A stretch of 64,000 bases of DNA from assembly GCA_963854835.1 (NCBI GenBank), contig OY978525.1, forward strand, positions 72,122,628-72,186,627. Reading direction: 5' to 3'. Source of the DNA: Megamerina dolium. Taxonomy: Eukaryota; Arthropoda; Insecta; Diptera; Megamerinidae. The notes beneath the pieces were generated by a model. That model was given only the letters and a program-made list of their open reading frames with translations, ran no database searches and was not told where the DNA came from. Of this stretch, positions 1 through 10,879 are shown one piece after another; positions within the stretch are counted from its first letter, which is position 1; the number at the start of each line of letters is the position of its first letter. A program made the position numbers and the translations under genes.

Positions 1-184
1 TTCGGTGATTTTGCCAGGTTGTAATATACATTGTTTTAACAGAAAAAAAAACAGCTGCTCGCAAAAAAATAATTTTGTACATAAGAGTGAAAAGTGAATT
101 TGGAGAAAATATTTTAAAGTAATGGATATTAGCTACGATTGTTTTTTTTTTGTGATGACAGTCAGCGTAGTTATTATGATCTGC

Positions 185-690
185 TGCGCATAAGGAGAAA
201 AATTAGAGATGCGTCCAATCCGTTGGATCTACCATGCACAAAGTAAGGAAATAATATAACATCTTGTTTTAATTTAATTTAATTTTATACAATTTGAAAA
301 GGTTTGTTACCTATTTTCAGTTAAACAAAGAAGCATTCTGTTATTTGCTTGAAGAAAGAAGATAATTTTAGGATATATGTGCGTGGTACGGCTATTCCAC
401 CAATGTTCAAATAATGTACTGCTCTGAGATTTTTTTTTGCTTTGCTTTGCTGAAGGAAGCTACCAAATATGTAGCGGCAACGATATCAACATCGAACTGG
501 CGCAACCAACTATATCTATGGTTTTGAAGAAAATACTGGATATTTTTGAACAACATGTGTGTAGAAATTGAAGAAAAGCAAAAATGACCGAGGCTGAAAA
601 AATGCCTCAAAAGTTCAATTTTACTCAAAAACTGGTTTTCCTGGTTTCTTGGGCTACATAGTGGAACACATGATCGTATTATTGCACTTA
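185..690 (+). pseudogene. PIF/Harbinger transposase relic (HARBI1-like, N-terminal half)
   Basis: Read over several frames, the plus strand gives pieces of a Harbinger transposase: RRKIRDASNPLDLPC near 195-237, LNKEAFCYLLEE near 321-356, then a run with SGNDINIELAQPTISMVL and KILDIFEQHVCRN near 450-570. Between the first two blocks, 243-320 begins GTAAGG and ends TTTTCAG, so it is probably a 78-bp intron. The DDE nuclease core after the 'MTEAEK' stretch decays at about 600-690, and I find no GxIDGTHI-type motif. A functional protein of this family would cut and paste the element through a catalytic Asp-Asp-Glu triad. Frameshifts and the missing core make this copy dead. The element's left end may lie outside the window. 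Confidence 0.7.
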
Positions 691-849
691 AAAAGATTTG
701 CAGGATCTTTACTTAAATCTTAAAGGGTACTATAGTTTAAACGTTATGATTGTATTATATTATTATATATTTTAGGGATTAGCCGAATTACTTATTAATT
801 ATTAATCACTTATTGGGTAATCACTTATTGGCTAATTATTTGTTTGGTT

Positions 850-1330
850 GCAGAATTCTTGTACTTCCTTCCTCATAATAACATCACGCGCTATTTCAAG
901 CATGTCTTTGTGGGGTATGTTCCACATTTCGAGTGTGGGCATCCTCCTGCAGATCCTTGTCTAGCCAAAGCGTCAGCAGCTTCATTCTGTTCTATACCAA
1001 TGTGTCCCTTCACCCACATAAGAGTAATCGCACTACTACGAGCACACCTGTTAAGTTTCTGAGCTCATTCGAGTGCCAACTTAGAAGACATCGTAGGTTG
1101 TTGCAGTCGCCTGACCATCGTCTGGTTATCGAGTGCTAGCAAAATTTTACTACCTTGCACCTTTCCATCCAGTACATGGTCTAGCGCATGCATTAAGCCA
1201 AGCATTTCTGCTTGATAGACCGATGCGTATCTTGCCAATCTCAACTCTTTAGAGAAGATTCCAGCACCCGCCCTGCCATCAATCAATGAACCATCTGTGA
1301 AAATACTGATGTCATTTTTTTCAACGTGTT
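850..1330 (-). pseudogene. RNase H domain of LOA-type element
   Basis: Minus-strand translation shows an RNase H fold: FTDGS upstream (first Asp), YQAEMLGLMHALDH (Glu), LALDNQTMV (second Asp) and, after a frameshift near 1060, VKGHIGIEQNEAADALARQG (late His/Asp region). All catalytic positions can be seen, but they lie in two frames. RNase H would remove the RNA template during target-primed reverse transcription. Its position downstream of the RT is typical of I, LOA and R1-like clades. The poor state of the frame argues against activity. Confidence 0.75.
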
Positions 1331-2490
1331 CTGTGTGACTTTTCAGTCATCTTTAGCCTACCCATTCCTTCCATTGGCATTTGCGCCTTCTTTACAATGC
1401 TATATAACAGTGACAGGATGCTCCTGTGCCGTATGATTGTCTTCGGACGTAATGCTGTTAATGCCGCCGACTTCATAATATGCAAGTCCAACGGCAGCAG
1501 TCCTAGAAAGACTTCCAATGCTTCTACTGGTTTCGTCCAGACAGCTCCGGTAATCCCAATACAAGCCATTCTTTGCATCCTATCTGACTTGCTTTTCATG
1601 GTCTTTTGGGTGACCTTAGGCCACCAGATCACAGCAGCAAACGCTATTACAGGTCTTACCATCGTTGTGTAGATCCAGTTCGCTGCTCTAGGAGTAATTC
1701 CCCACATGAGACCGAACAATCTCTTACACTGATGCAATACCCGCTTGCTTTCTGGATCTTGTCATCGACGTGACTATTTCAAGCCAAATTGTTATCCAGG
1801 ATGACACCTAGATACTTTACTTCCTTGGAACCGTTGATGTTCGATCCAAAAAGCCTAAGGGGTCTATTGTTAGCCCAGTCCTCCTTATAGTAAAGATTAC
1901 TGTTTCCGACTTACTAGCATTTACAGAGAGACCTTGTTCCGTGCACCATTCTTCAACCATTTTGAGTGCATCTCTCATGGTATCATAATTAGTGTCCAGG
2001 AACTTACCGCTCACAGTTACCGCTATGTCATCTGCATACCCGACGGTGTATATGCCCTTTGAGTCCAAAAGCTGTAGTAGGGAATCGATCGTGATGTTAG
2101 AAAGGATGGGTGATAGTACGCCCCCCTGTGGACACCCTTTGGCTACTCTACCTCTGAGTCTATAACTCCCATTTTGAAAGTTTATTGCCCTTTTCCTCAA
2201 CGTTCTGTCCACCCACCTTATAATGGTTGGGCTGACTTCACGAGTAGCAAAGGCCATCCTTAGCTTATCGAAACCAATCTTATCGTAGGCATCTTCTATA
2301 TCCATAAAAGAAGACATAGATATCCCTCCACAAGATAGTTCTCTCTCCGCTATACGAACGAGTTCGTGCAAGGCCGTTTCTGTGGATTTGCCAGCTCTGT
2401 ATGCGTGCTGACACCTGCTCAGTGGTTTTGTCAGAAGCGTTGCCCTTTCCATGTAGTCCGCCAGTACTCCCTCCATACATTTAAGGAGAA
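1321..2490 (-). pseudogene. Non-LTR reverse transcriptase (LOA/I-group), broken
   Basis: From about 2480 down to 1820 the minus strand encodes fingers and palm: QHAYRAGKSTETALHE, FMDIEDAYDKI (first catalytic Asp of the AFD-type motif), KGCPQGGVLSPIL and the catalytic box YADDIAVTVSG. A frameshift near 1800 leads into the thumb/connection piece at 1321-1737, with PVIAFAAVIWWPK and RMQRMACIGITGA, a pattern typical of RT C-termini just before RNase H. Upstream sequence (endonuclease and RT fingers) is lost near 2490. This copy cannot be translated through, and it interrupts nothing else I recognise. Confidence 0.85.
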
Positions 2491-2791
2491 AGGAGGTGTA
2501 GTGGTACCATATCATCGCATATGCATACCATTGTGCATAGCAATATACTGTACTGTACAACAATACATTACGTACATACAAATATGCTTGCATCAACTAC
2601 ACATATGTATATCATTATGTACATGCATGTTCATACATACATATCTATTTTTGTTTCACTTTTGTTTACATTTCGCTTTTCTTGAAATGCACATGCGCAT
2701 GATATACTGATATTTTCGATCACTTGCATTGATATAGAATATCATTATATTGTGTTTACACAATTATGAATTATTGTGTCGCCACTCTAAG
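2491..2791. other. AT-rich intervening DNA, no gene seen
   Basis: Rich in CATAC/TACAT-like short runs. I see no coding similarity or clear repeat boundary here apart from the LTR that starts at 2792. Confidence 0.4.
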
Positions 2792-3081
2792 TGTTATGTT
2801 TGTATGACCAAGTAACCCAAATCTAAGCATTGGTTTTTGCTGCAAACTAGGTGTTGATTGATCTAGGTCAGCATATGGAAATGAATGGGAATATTGGAAA
2901 GTCCATATTGCCCATATTTGAAAATAAAGATCAGAATTAAACTAACACTAATACGTTGTGGTTTATTCTCACGATATATCAAGCTTGTAGTGGCAACACA
3001 CGAGCTGTCAACTGATGGAGCGATGCAACCGCTTTGACTAACGCCAGGACTGTGAAATTAGTTAATCTTTTTACCATTACA
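2792..3081 (+). repeat. LTR (probable solo LTR), TGTTATG...ATTACA
   Basis: Starts TGTTATG and ends CCATTACA. It shares long stretches with the solo LTR at 27265-27551, including an AATAAAGA-type signal, the segment ATATCAAGCTTG, GGCAACACACGAGCTG and a CGCTTTGAC block. No matching target duplication is visible here. The likely source is a gypsy-type LTR retrotransposon. It lies between the ORF1-like and RT regions of a LOA-type element. Confidence 0.55.
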
Positions 3082-4254
3082 CACACTTCACACAGGCGTT
3101 CTGGCGATGCCTGAAAATGATGTCGCTGGCCACAGCATTGCCATGAGCCACAATCACCATCTTCCTCTTTACCGAAAAGACAGTTAGGCTGTCACATTTG
3201 AGCTTTGCACCCTCCCACAAACCGGTTAGGTGCTCCACCATCTTGCACACCCATTGCTTAGATTGCTGATATTTGCACCTTAGTACAAACAATCCGCTCT
3301 CCACCCATGCTCTGCCGACAAATCCAATGTCATTGACATCGTCTTCAAGGGACTCCATGACATTCAATAAAGATACCTTGAAGGTAGTCAGATGAGTATC
3401 CTCCAATCGCACCTTTAGTGACACGTCCATGACTCCCATAATGAGGTCGGCTTCCGTTACTTGAGCGTTAGTCTTCCTCGCCCTGGTAGGCTCGCCCTTT
3501 TCCTACTCAGCCCGAAGTTTAGGCGCTCTGCCAATACCGCTCGGACAAGGTGCCGCATGTGAGGCCTATGTGTTCTCTGGGTTAACAATCTTTTCAGATT
3601 GTCCACCCCGCTCATCACTCCTCGATGACGGATTTCCCTGCCCTGTCGTTTCCAGAGCTACCGGTGTTAGGCTTGAGCTTCCAACCTCGTTTGGAGCGAA
3701 CGACAACCTTTATAACTGGCCGCCTGTCTCCCCGAGCATTTGCCCTTTTCTGTGTCTGCGTGGAAGAATTATAAATCTTAAGGTCGTCCATCCTTCCCAA
3801 CATCCACCTCAACTGGCCCTTCTGTCGTCTACGGATGAGGCTCCTCAGGCGTTGAACTTGGTTCCAGAGCTATCGTCCCTGAACCTTGAACGTTCCACTC
3901 GATGTTTTCCGCTGCCTCCAAACCGTCTTCCCTGCCGACCTGGTGACACCGTCCTCTACGTTCGACACCTTCGCAGCCGCCGTTTTAGCCCTTTCGAACC
4001 GTTCCGTCTGCTACGACAGATGCTTCCACTGGTTTTGGGCTGGCTAAAAGCTCGGCTTCTTTAGAAGCCTCATTTTTCGTCACCCCCTCCGCTACTTTTC
4101 CCGCCGTGGCTATCAGCACTACTTCGAATGAGGCAGTGCTCTCCGCCATTGTAGGAATTTCGCTTTGAGTTCGAGAGGTGGGAATGAGAGGTGCAACTAA
4201 CAGCTCGGCCTCTGGTGAAGCTTTATTGTCCACCGTTCCACCCTTGCAACCCAC
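3077..4254 (-). pseudogene. ORF1-like protein with DUF4780-like domain
   Basis: The minus strand carries an open segment (3439-3077) containing VGRAWVESGLFVLRCKYQQS, KQWVCKMVEHLTGLWEGAKL and DSLTVFSV, plus a Ser/Thr/Ala/Glu-rich open stretch (4254-3985). The W-E-G-A pattern and length resemble the DUF4780-type ORF1 domain also present in the LOA element at 41245-41466. ORF1 proteins of non-LTR elements bind element RNA. The frame is broken between the two segments (3440-3984). The domain call is by eye and moderate. Confidence 0.45.
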
Positions 4255-4583
4255 GTATTTTCAGATCTAGCACCGGCTTTTTAGTAACAATTAATTTTAT
4301 TCCAACGAGTTGCGAAGAAGTAAAGGTCCGCCTGCGCAGGCTACTTATTACGGAAGTCGCCAGATATCCGTAAGCTCACGTTCGCGTCTTGGCTATTTGA
4401 AAAAGGGGTCCCCAACCAGTCTGATTTTCGGCACGGATCGCATAACACCTTAATCCAGCCTCTTACTTCCGACCCTCCAACTTACCCTTATCTTAGCTAG
4501 ATACCGCCTGACATCGTACAAGCTAAACTGTGGTATCTATTTCCAGTCGGCACCCTCGAGGCGGGTTCAGTGGAGGATTTTGC

Positions 4584-4924
4584 CGACCCGTTATGATTGT
4601 AAGTAAAATATAAAAAAGTATGGTTTTCCATATTTGTTGTCACATTTTTGGTCCAATATCCTGGAGCAAATCATAATTCATTAATTTTGAACCTAAGCCA
4701 TTTGAAGTTGCATTTGCAGCGAGACACGCAGGATAATTTGTGGATCTTGGGTAAGTTTTATATACACGGATGTAGACGTTTTACAAAGTACATTTTGTTG
4801 TCTTCTACACCAAAAAGGCCACACAAATTGAAACGCTTGTTGCGCGTTACATAACATTAGTTAGCATTTCAAGGTGGAGTTTCCATAAGAAGCGCCTTAT
4901 GCGGAAAGCGAATCCATAAATATA
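4584..4924. other. Unassigned spacer
   Basis: Between the apparent 5' end of the LOA-type element and the left inverted repeat of the Harbinger element. No gene or repeat recognised. Confidence 0.3.
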
Positions 4925-4999
4925 CAGCCCGATTCTAAACAGAAATTTCGTGGGAATTTTTTATCTTTTCCCTTCTCTCATATTCTCTACTGCTTTATG

Positions 5000-5315
5000 G
5001 ATTTTAGGTGTGGGCCGACCAAAAATAATATGTCCGCCAAAAAGCAGCGCAAAATTTTAAATCACAAAAAGGCTCTGGTGGAGGGCCAAACACCCAGTAA
5101 AAATGTTCATCCTTTGAACAGGCGATTTATGACCTCATCGGCATAAAGGAGTCTATCGAAGGAGTAACTGCTAGCGTATTTGGACTAAAAACTGCAATAA
5201 ACCTAAGACTCGAAGCTCCAACGCAAATTCAGGATGTGTCAATGATTATGCTAAACGACGATACTCAAATGCCTATAAACCATTCGTCCATTTCGTTTGA
5301 AACCTTCGAATAAGC
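5000..5315 (+). pseudogene. Possible second Harbinger ORF
   Basis: Plus strand, divergent to the transposase. A short run reads FEQAIYDLIGIKESIEGV then SVFGLKTAINLRLEAP before a stop near 5312. Harbinger elements usually carry a second Myb/SANT-like DNA-binding protein that helps import the transposase. The C-terminal part of such proteins is poorly conserved, so this is inferred from position and orientation. Confidence 0.35.
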
Positions 5316-5644
5316 CGCAACCAGGAAACCATCGGATAAAAATTACAAAAGGTATTCTCCTTCCGATGCCATTGCAGATGAAATTAATATCCAACGAGAT
5401 ATAGGTGAGACTTTTACTTCTGCGGTTCTAAGGCTTCAAAAGTAAATGAATTGACTGAACACTATTTTTATCTTTTTCGTACTGTAAGCATTGTAAGCAT
5501 TGGAATGTGATATTTTTATTTAAATAAAAGAGCTAAATTTGTAAAATCTTAATTCATTTTAATTTTTAATAATAGGGTTTTTTGCATTTAAATTATTTAC
5601 AGATTATTTCCAATATTATTTATATTTCTTTGCGCTGTGTTCAA

Positions 5645-6634
5645 TTACTGCGCAGAGGTTAATGATGTTACTTCACTCACTTCAATGGCTTCTTGTGGTG
5701 TCGATACAAATTCACCAGAATCAATGCAAAAATTGTGTACACCACAACACACATTAACGATTCTTGCAGCTTTTTCTGGTGAATAATGCAATTCCCTTGT
5801 TCTTTCAGCACCCCATTTGTACGTTCTATAATATTTCGGCATTTGGTATGAATTTCATTGAATTTCATCGATACCGACCCCTCTTCTGGAACCCTATGCG
5901 GAGTTAAGACCCATGACTCTAAAGGATATCCAGCATCTCATATTGACGTAGTTTGTTAACGTTCAGATTTTTAACATTTGAATTAATAATTAAAGCTTTT
6001 ACCTAAAATCCAGTAATTCGTTGAACCACTTAAATAAGCTTGCTCGAAATGAGATCGCAAAATACTAACATTCCAAATGAAAGAATCGTGGAAGGCTCCA
6101 GGATGTGATACATCAACATATCTAATTCTCTGGTCATGATCACGTAGCAGGAAAATTTGTTAACAAAGAATACTATTGATATCTTACCAGCATTACATTT
6201 AAACTGAAGTTTCTTTTTCTATTATAGTAAAGGTGTTTATTTTCAGTAGGAGTAATAATGTTAACATGCGTTCCATCAATGCAGCTAAATACGCCGGGTA
6301 TGCCGTGCTTCATATAGAAAGCAAGGGCTATTTTACGTTTTTCCTCTTCCGTCGAAGCAATTTTTATCCACTTCGGGTACAAATGTTTTTCAAATACGTC
6401 CAACACTTCCGAAAGTACTTTGCTGAATGTGGCTTGAGCCGGAGACACACCAGAATCTTTGCCTATTCCCGCTTGGTAAGCGCCTTCAGCAAAAAATTGT
6501 AAAAATGCACTCAACTTCACCAACGGAGAAATGGCAAATTGTTTTTTTTTTTTTGCTAGCGGAATATTGGACATCAAAATATCCAATAAATACTGGAATG
6601 CGGGTTTATTCACCCTAAAGTATTTCTCAAACAT
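5645..6634 (-). pseudogene. PIF/Harbinger transposase (DDE_Tnp_4)
   Basis: An N-terminal open segment of 153 codons (6634-6173) has KLSAFLQFFAEGAYQAGIG, then GVFSCIDGTHVNI, the first catalytic Asp motif. After a GTAAG donor-like end near 6178, the reading resumes with DHDQRIRYVDVSHPGA and HDSFIWNVSILRSHFEQ. A 66-bp interval at 5937-6002 starts GT and ends AG and is probably an intron. Then come DAGYPLESWVLTP (second Asp) and HTKCRNIIERTNGVLKE (catalytic Glu). All three acidic residues are recognisable. Frames shift near 5840 (two overlapping C-terminal readings), so the copy looks damaged, though recently. Length is near the 350-400 residues normal for the family if spliced. Confidence 0.85.
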
Positions 6635-7236
6635 GGAGATAAATGCGGTGATTACGAAAGTAAATGTAAATATTAATTTGTGCTTACAAAGTTTGAGGCA
6701 GCTCCAGAGGGTTTGCGCAATTCGCAGGTTCCTCCTAAAGAGTCTTTGTGGAGCATTACTCTACTCCTCTTCTTCTGCGGTTAATCTAAATGTAATACTA
6801 TTAATTTTTTTAGTTTTTTCTCTAAAATTAATTGAATTTGACTTAAATTTTCAGCCTTATCCTTCATTTGCAAATCACTTTGAAATGTCAAAAAGCGACA
6901 GAAAAGCTGATTTTCGAAATTTGAAATTCTTCCCCTTATTTTTGTTCTCCCGCGGAATTAAGATTGCCAGATTTTGTTATCGAGAAAAAATATTCCGCGA
7001 GAAATGAATTCGCGGGAATATTTAGAATCGGGCTGATGATAAATGATAATGTAAAAGCAGAGGTGAACTCAGAAGTTGCAAGAAGGAATATCATTAAGCG
7101 TACACTAAACTAAAAATATGTATTTAATCATTTATTTTCATGTATTTTCCTGCAAAATATTTATTTATTTCAGTATTAAAGCAACAAAATCACTTCTTGT
7201 GTTACTTATTCTAAAAAAACAAAGTATTAAAAAATT

Positions 7237-8460
7237 TCTTCTTATGTGGCCATAACAACCGATGATCGATTTAGGCCGAACATATAATGCGGCGCCAGTC
7301 TTCTCTGTTTTTCGCTTGCTGGCGCCAATTGGATATTCCAAGCGAATCCAGGTTACCCAACACTTGGTCCTTCCAACGAAGATTTGGTCTTCCTCTTCTG
7401 CATCGTCCTCCAGCGGGTGCCGAATAAAATACCCTCCTCGCTAGAGCGTCTTCTTCCATTCGCTCGACATGACTTAGACAGCGCAGCCGCTGGATTTTGA
7501 TTCGCCTAACTATGTCAATGTCAGCGTACAGCACATACAGCTCATCGTTGTATCTCATTCGATACTCGCCATCAACACAAATAGGTTCAAGAATCCTGCG
7601 CAGAACTTTTCTCTTGAAAACTCGGAGCATCCTCTCATCCGTGGTGGAAATTGTCCAGGCTTCTGGACAATTTCCACCACGGACAGGAATAATGAGGGAC
7701 TTGTAGAGTGTGATTTTCAGCCATCGAGAGAGAGCTCGACCACTCAATTGCTTACTCATCCCAAAGTAACACATGTTAGCAAGAGTTATCCTACGCATGA
7801 TCCCCAGGTTGACGTCAATACAGTTGTTGTCAACAGTGACGTGTTGTACAAGACGCCGGGACTCTTTGTTTGTAGACACTAGGTACTTAGTCTTGCCCTC
7901 GTTCACCGTAAGATCCATTCGACGTGTATCTCGTTCCAACTCTGAGGATGCTGCACTGTCTCCTCGCTTGTTCATGCCGATTATATCAATATCGTCGGCA
8001 TACGCTAACAGCATGATTGTTGTGTAAGATAGTGCCGTAAATCTGCGGCTCGTATAATTTTCTCCATAATAAGGTTAAAGAAGTCACACGATAACGAATC
8101 ACCTTGTCAGAAACCTCGTTCGGTATTAAACGGAGGGGAGAAGTCCTTCCCAATTTTCACTGCGTCTAATCAGGTTGTTGAGCATGGGCTTCAACCTTTC
8201 ACACAATACGCTCGATGGGACCTTGTATACGATGCTCAGGAGACTTATTCCACGGTAGTTGGCGCAAATTGTGGGGTCTCCTTTTTATGTACGGGACAGA
8301 AAACACTGAGCCTCCAATCATCAGGCATGCTTCCATCTGACCATATTCTGCCTCTGAGCTGGTGCATGCAGGCGAGCAGCTCATCGCTTCCGGTCTTAAA
8401 CATCTCGGCCATCTGAACATGATGCTTTGTTATTCTTCAGCCTCATTATGGCTGTTTTAA
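7237..8460 (-). pseudogene. RTE-type retrotransposon, 3' fragment (RT palm to 3' end)
   Basis: The minus strand from 8014 to 7271 encodes LLAYADDIDIIGMN, NEGKTKYLVSTNKESRRL, RIKIQRLRCLSHVERMEE and GGRCRRGRPNLRWKDQVL, collinear with the better copy at 23.2-24.3 kb. Upstream (8460-8020) the same match continues in other frames. The 3' end GGCCACATAAG matches the full-length copy, although its TAAG-repeat tail is gone. Odd feature: a perfect 18-bp fold-back at 7641-7680 replaces the normal codons after AEAWTIST. The copy is 5'-truncated at about 8460, where it abuts a Tc1/mariner relic. Confidence 0.85.
7641..7680. repeat. Perfect 18-bp hairpin inside RTE copy
   Basis: GTGGTGGAAATTGTCCAG (7641-7658), loop GCTT, CTGGACAATTTCCACCAC (7663-7680). 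The full-length RTE at 23.9 kb has only the first arm followed by normal sequence, so the second arm is an inverted local copy. Confidence 0.9.
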
Positions 8461-8464
8461 CCTC

Positions 8465-9352
8465 GTCATGTTAAACGTGAAATTATCTGCTCACCGGAGT
8501 GTTCTCACAATAAATCCATTGATTGATGCGATGTGTGGGAAGTGGCGCCGTCTTGTTGAAACCAAATGTCGCCGAGATCACGAGCTTCAATTTCAGGCAT
8601 CAAATAGTCGAAGAAATATGGACCGATGATTCCACCGGCCCACAAACTACATCAAACCGTTGTTTTTTCTGGATGAAGTGGCAGCTGTTGAATCTCTTCA
8701 GGTTGCTCTTCGTCCCAAATGCGGCAATTTTGCTTGTTTACATACCCATTGAGCCAGAAATGGGCCTCATCGCTGAACAAAATTTGGATCGAAAACGTCG
8801 GATCTTCTTGGAACTTTTCAAGAGCCCATAGAGTAAAGCGATGTCGCTTGGGAAGGTCGGGCGGCTTCAGTTCATGCACAAGCTGTATTTTGTACGCTTT
8901 CAATTTAACATCTCGACGTAAAATGCGCCAAGTCGTTCCATACGTCAGTTCGAGATGCTGCGAACGGCGCCGAATCGATTCTCCACGGTCTTCGTGTACT
9001 CTCAGCTACGGCCGCTATATTTGTTTCACTGCAGCTGGACGTGGTCTATTCGGTCGAATATTATCCAATAATGAATGCTGGGTCTCAAGATGGGTGATGG
9101 TCTTGCGAATAGTACGCTCAGTAGGCCGATTATGTTGACCATAAGTTGAGTGAAGTGCATGGAATACATTCCTCACAGAACGTGAATTTTCGTAATAAAG
9201 TTGAACGATTTGTAAACGTTGTTCAGGAGTAAGTCTTTCATGATGAAATGCCAAACAATACTAAACAAAAATACAATGACAGCATGGCACGACTCACACG
9301 TGGTCTGTCAAAAAAAGGCTATTGAAAAAAAAATGTCTACTTGGATCACCCA
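8465..9352 (-). pseudogene. Tc1/mariner-superfamily transposase relic
   Basis: N-terminus at 9254-9015: a helix-turn-helix beginning MAFHHERLTPEQRLQIVQLY, with RPTERTIRKTI. Next, 8903-8652 holds FTLWALEKFQEDPTFSIQ followed by ILFSDEAHFWLNGYV (first catalytic Asp of the DDE/D core) and VNKQNCRIWDEEQPEEI. Around 8595-8530 another frame reads IWFQQDGATSHTSHQSMDLL (second Asp), then a stop. The third acidic residue is lost where the RTE fragment begins near 8460. The N-terminal type resembles the DUF4817-like domain seen in many insect genomes. The outer end at about 9330-9352, GGGTGATCCAAGTAGACA on the minus strand, is probably its terminal repeat. Confidence 0.8.
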
Positions 9353-9439
9353 ATATTTAAAAAAAAGTCCATATTTGTCTCACAAATAAATAAAAAAAAA
9401 AAATAAATATTATAAGCCTAACTATGTAGTTCTATGGAC

Positions 9440-10217
9440 TACCAATTTTCATTTTCAGTTTGGCAATTTTTAGTCTTTCCGTTTCTTCATTTAACTTACG
9501 CAACTCACTTTGGTCTTCTGCCTTGCGCTTTTTTATAAGCGTAAGCGTGACCACTTGGTATAATTTGTCGCGTCATCTGCACAAGTTGTGTCACGCTTTC
9601 CTCCAACGGAGTTAAAGAAACTTCCTGTAACAGACCGCCCCCTATAGCTAAAATTTTATGTCTGTTATTAGCCATCGGGGAAAGCCAGCCGAATGGTGGC
9701 TTTCCCCTATCTATGTCTGGATTGTCCTCCATCAATTGGACCGATTTAGCAAATTGGCTTTGAGTAGTTATTTTTATGTTTCTAAAAATTATTTGTATTA
9801 TAAAAATATGCATATTATGATATTAGATTTTCTTAACTCACGTTTTTTCCATTTTCAATTCTTTAAATTAAATTAGCTCTACTTGACACTTCTCGCAAGT
9901 GAACTGAAGAAAAGTCGCCAACGATAATACCAATCAAATATTACAAAGCAACGGAAAAATCAGCAGTTCGTTTTAGTTGCCATCTGTAATACTAATTTTA
10001 ATTGATTTGCCATCTATAATATGAATTTGTCAGAGGCAACCAAACTGAGTATAGTTGCCAACCGTACTAGATGCATAAGATTAACCTATGCTGCCTCCAG
10101 CTGCCTGTTTTTGCACTCCAGTACATCTTTTCTTGCTCGGGTTTGAAAATTTAAAGTCCATTTACTTAAACTTAGTTTAAACCTAGTTTAAACTTGTTCT
10201 GAAAAACTGGCCCTTAC
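9440..10217 (-). pseudogene. Harbinger-type Myb/SANT protein relic and right terminal end
   Basis: The minus strand at 9813-9505 contains QFAKSVQLMEDNPDIDRGKP and EESVTQLVQMTRQII, the pattern of the Zeste/Myb-like accessory protein of Harbinger elements (a conserved '...ENPDIARG...' helix and a C-terminal Leu/Gln-rich stretch). The region ends near 10217 with sequence whose complement is AAGGGCCAGTTTTTCAGAAC followed by AAACTAGGTTTAAACTAAG, a composition common at Harbinger-like ends. No left partner end was found, because the Tc1/mariner relic abuts it. No transposase is present, so this is a decayed or non-autonomous copy. Confidence 0.5.
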
Positions 10218-10244
10218 TGGCAGTGGTGTTCTCTTTAGTTAATT

Positions 10245-10350
10245 CATTATGCTTTGTTCATGTTCAGCCGTTAATGCGAATTTAGCAATTTCGAAATTGT
10301 ATTTCTCGAAGGGTGTTCATGTTGCCGCATTTATATACGATTGTAATCTT
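10245..10350 (+). repeat. Unclassified dispersed repeat, copy A
   Basis: About 105 bp shared with 30595-30697, including TTAGCAATTT(C/T)GAAATTG, GTGTTCATG and TATACGATTGTAATC. No coding sense seen; source family unknown. Confidence 0.5.
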
Positions 10351-10504
10351 ATGCATGTTTTTTGTTATTATGGACCATCGTTTCCAGCGGAACCAACAGA
10401 AAATGCGTTTTCTGAAATTTATATTATTTACGGTGAAATTAAATGTGTATGGCTTATAATTATATGACAATTGATCAAATAACTATATCTATGCGGAAAA
10501 TTAG

Positions 10505-10865
10505 TGTGGGTGCCGTAGCTCAGTGGTTAGTGTGTTGGCCTTCTGATCTGTAGGTCGTGGTTCAATCCCCGGCTGAAGCATAACAAATTTAAGATCGAAA
10601 AGATTTTTCTTTCGAACGGTACCCACCTGTCGGCAAGCAATTGGCAATTCTTCCGACAGTAACAATTTGCCATGAAAAAGTTTCTAAAAGAACTCTGTGA
10701 CAAAGCTCAGAAAAAGTGATACTGCAAGAGTTCTGCCGTTCGGAACCGGCTAAAATAAGTAGGTCCCTCAAATACTGTCCAAAATTTAACAACACACCAA
10801 CAATGGAGAAGAAGCTCGGCCAAACAGCCCTTTGGGGCTTTAAGTGCCACATATTTATTTTTTTT
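10505..10865 (+). mobile_element. tRNA-derived SINE, copy 1, with target duplication
   Basis: The 5' head GGGTGCCGTAGCTCAGTGG carries a pol III box A (TAGCTCAGTGG), and GTGGTTCAATCC is box B. A tRNA-unrelated body of about 270 bp and an AT-rich tail after CTTTAAGTGCCACAT follow. It is flanked by ATGCGGAAAATTAG (10491-10504) and ATGCGGGAAATTAG (10866-10879), a 14-bp target duplication with one mismatch, which fixes both ends. Five related copies lie in the window. SINEs are mobilised by a LINE in trans. Confidence 0.92.
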
Positions 10866-10879
10866 ATGCGGGAAATTAG

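Larger units (their letters stand above)
840..4583 (-). mobile_element. Degraded LOA/I-group non-LTR retrotransposon
   Basis: On the minus strand the order is: 5' untranslated sequence (4583-4255), an ORF1-like region (about 4254-3080), an inserted LTR (2792-3081), AT-rich sequence, then reverse transcriptase (2490-1321) and RNase H (1330-850). Most of the endonuclease is missing. Non-LTR elements of this group carry ORF1, an apurinic-like endonuclease, RT and RNase H. The pairing of ORF1 with this RT is inferred from order and strand; two related elements could have been brought together by deletion. A second element of the same group lies at 38.9-41.5 kb. Confidence 0.6.
4925..7035 (-). mobile_element. 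PIF/Harbinger DNA transposon with terminal inverted repeats
   Basis: The ends are inverted copies: CAGCCCGATTCTAAA at 4925-4939 and TTTAGAATCGGGCTG at 7021-7035, with weaker continuation (TTCGTGGGAA against TTCGCGGGAATA). Flanks are ATA on the left and ATG on the right, a possible decayed 3-bp target duplication, the size used by this superfamily. Inside are a minus-strand transposase (5645-6634) and a possible divergent plus-strand second ORF (about 5000-5315). The 2.1-kb size and two-gene layout fit Harbinger. Confidence 0.8.

Noticed and set aside
3570..4064. 164-codon open frame on the plus strand
   Set aside because: Lies antisense to the ORF1-like region, has no recognisable domain and is Ser/Pro/Leu-rich as expected from a GC-rich antisense frame.
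4925..7035. Domesticated HARBI1-like host gene
   Set aside because: TIRs at both ends and frame damage show an ordinary transposon copy.
10509..10581. A functional tRNA gene at the SINE head
   Set aside because: The same head recurs in six copies with a common 270-bp body and TSDs; it is a SINE, not a host tRNA gene.
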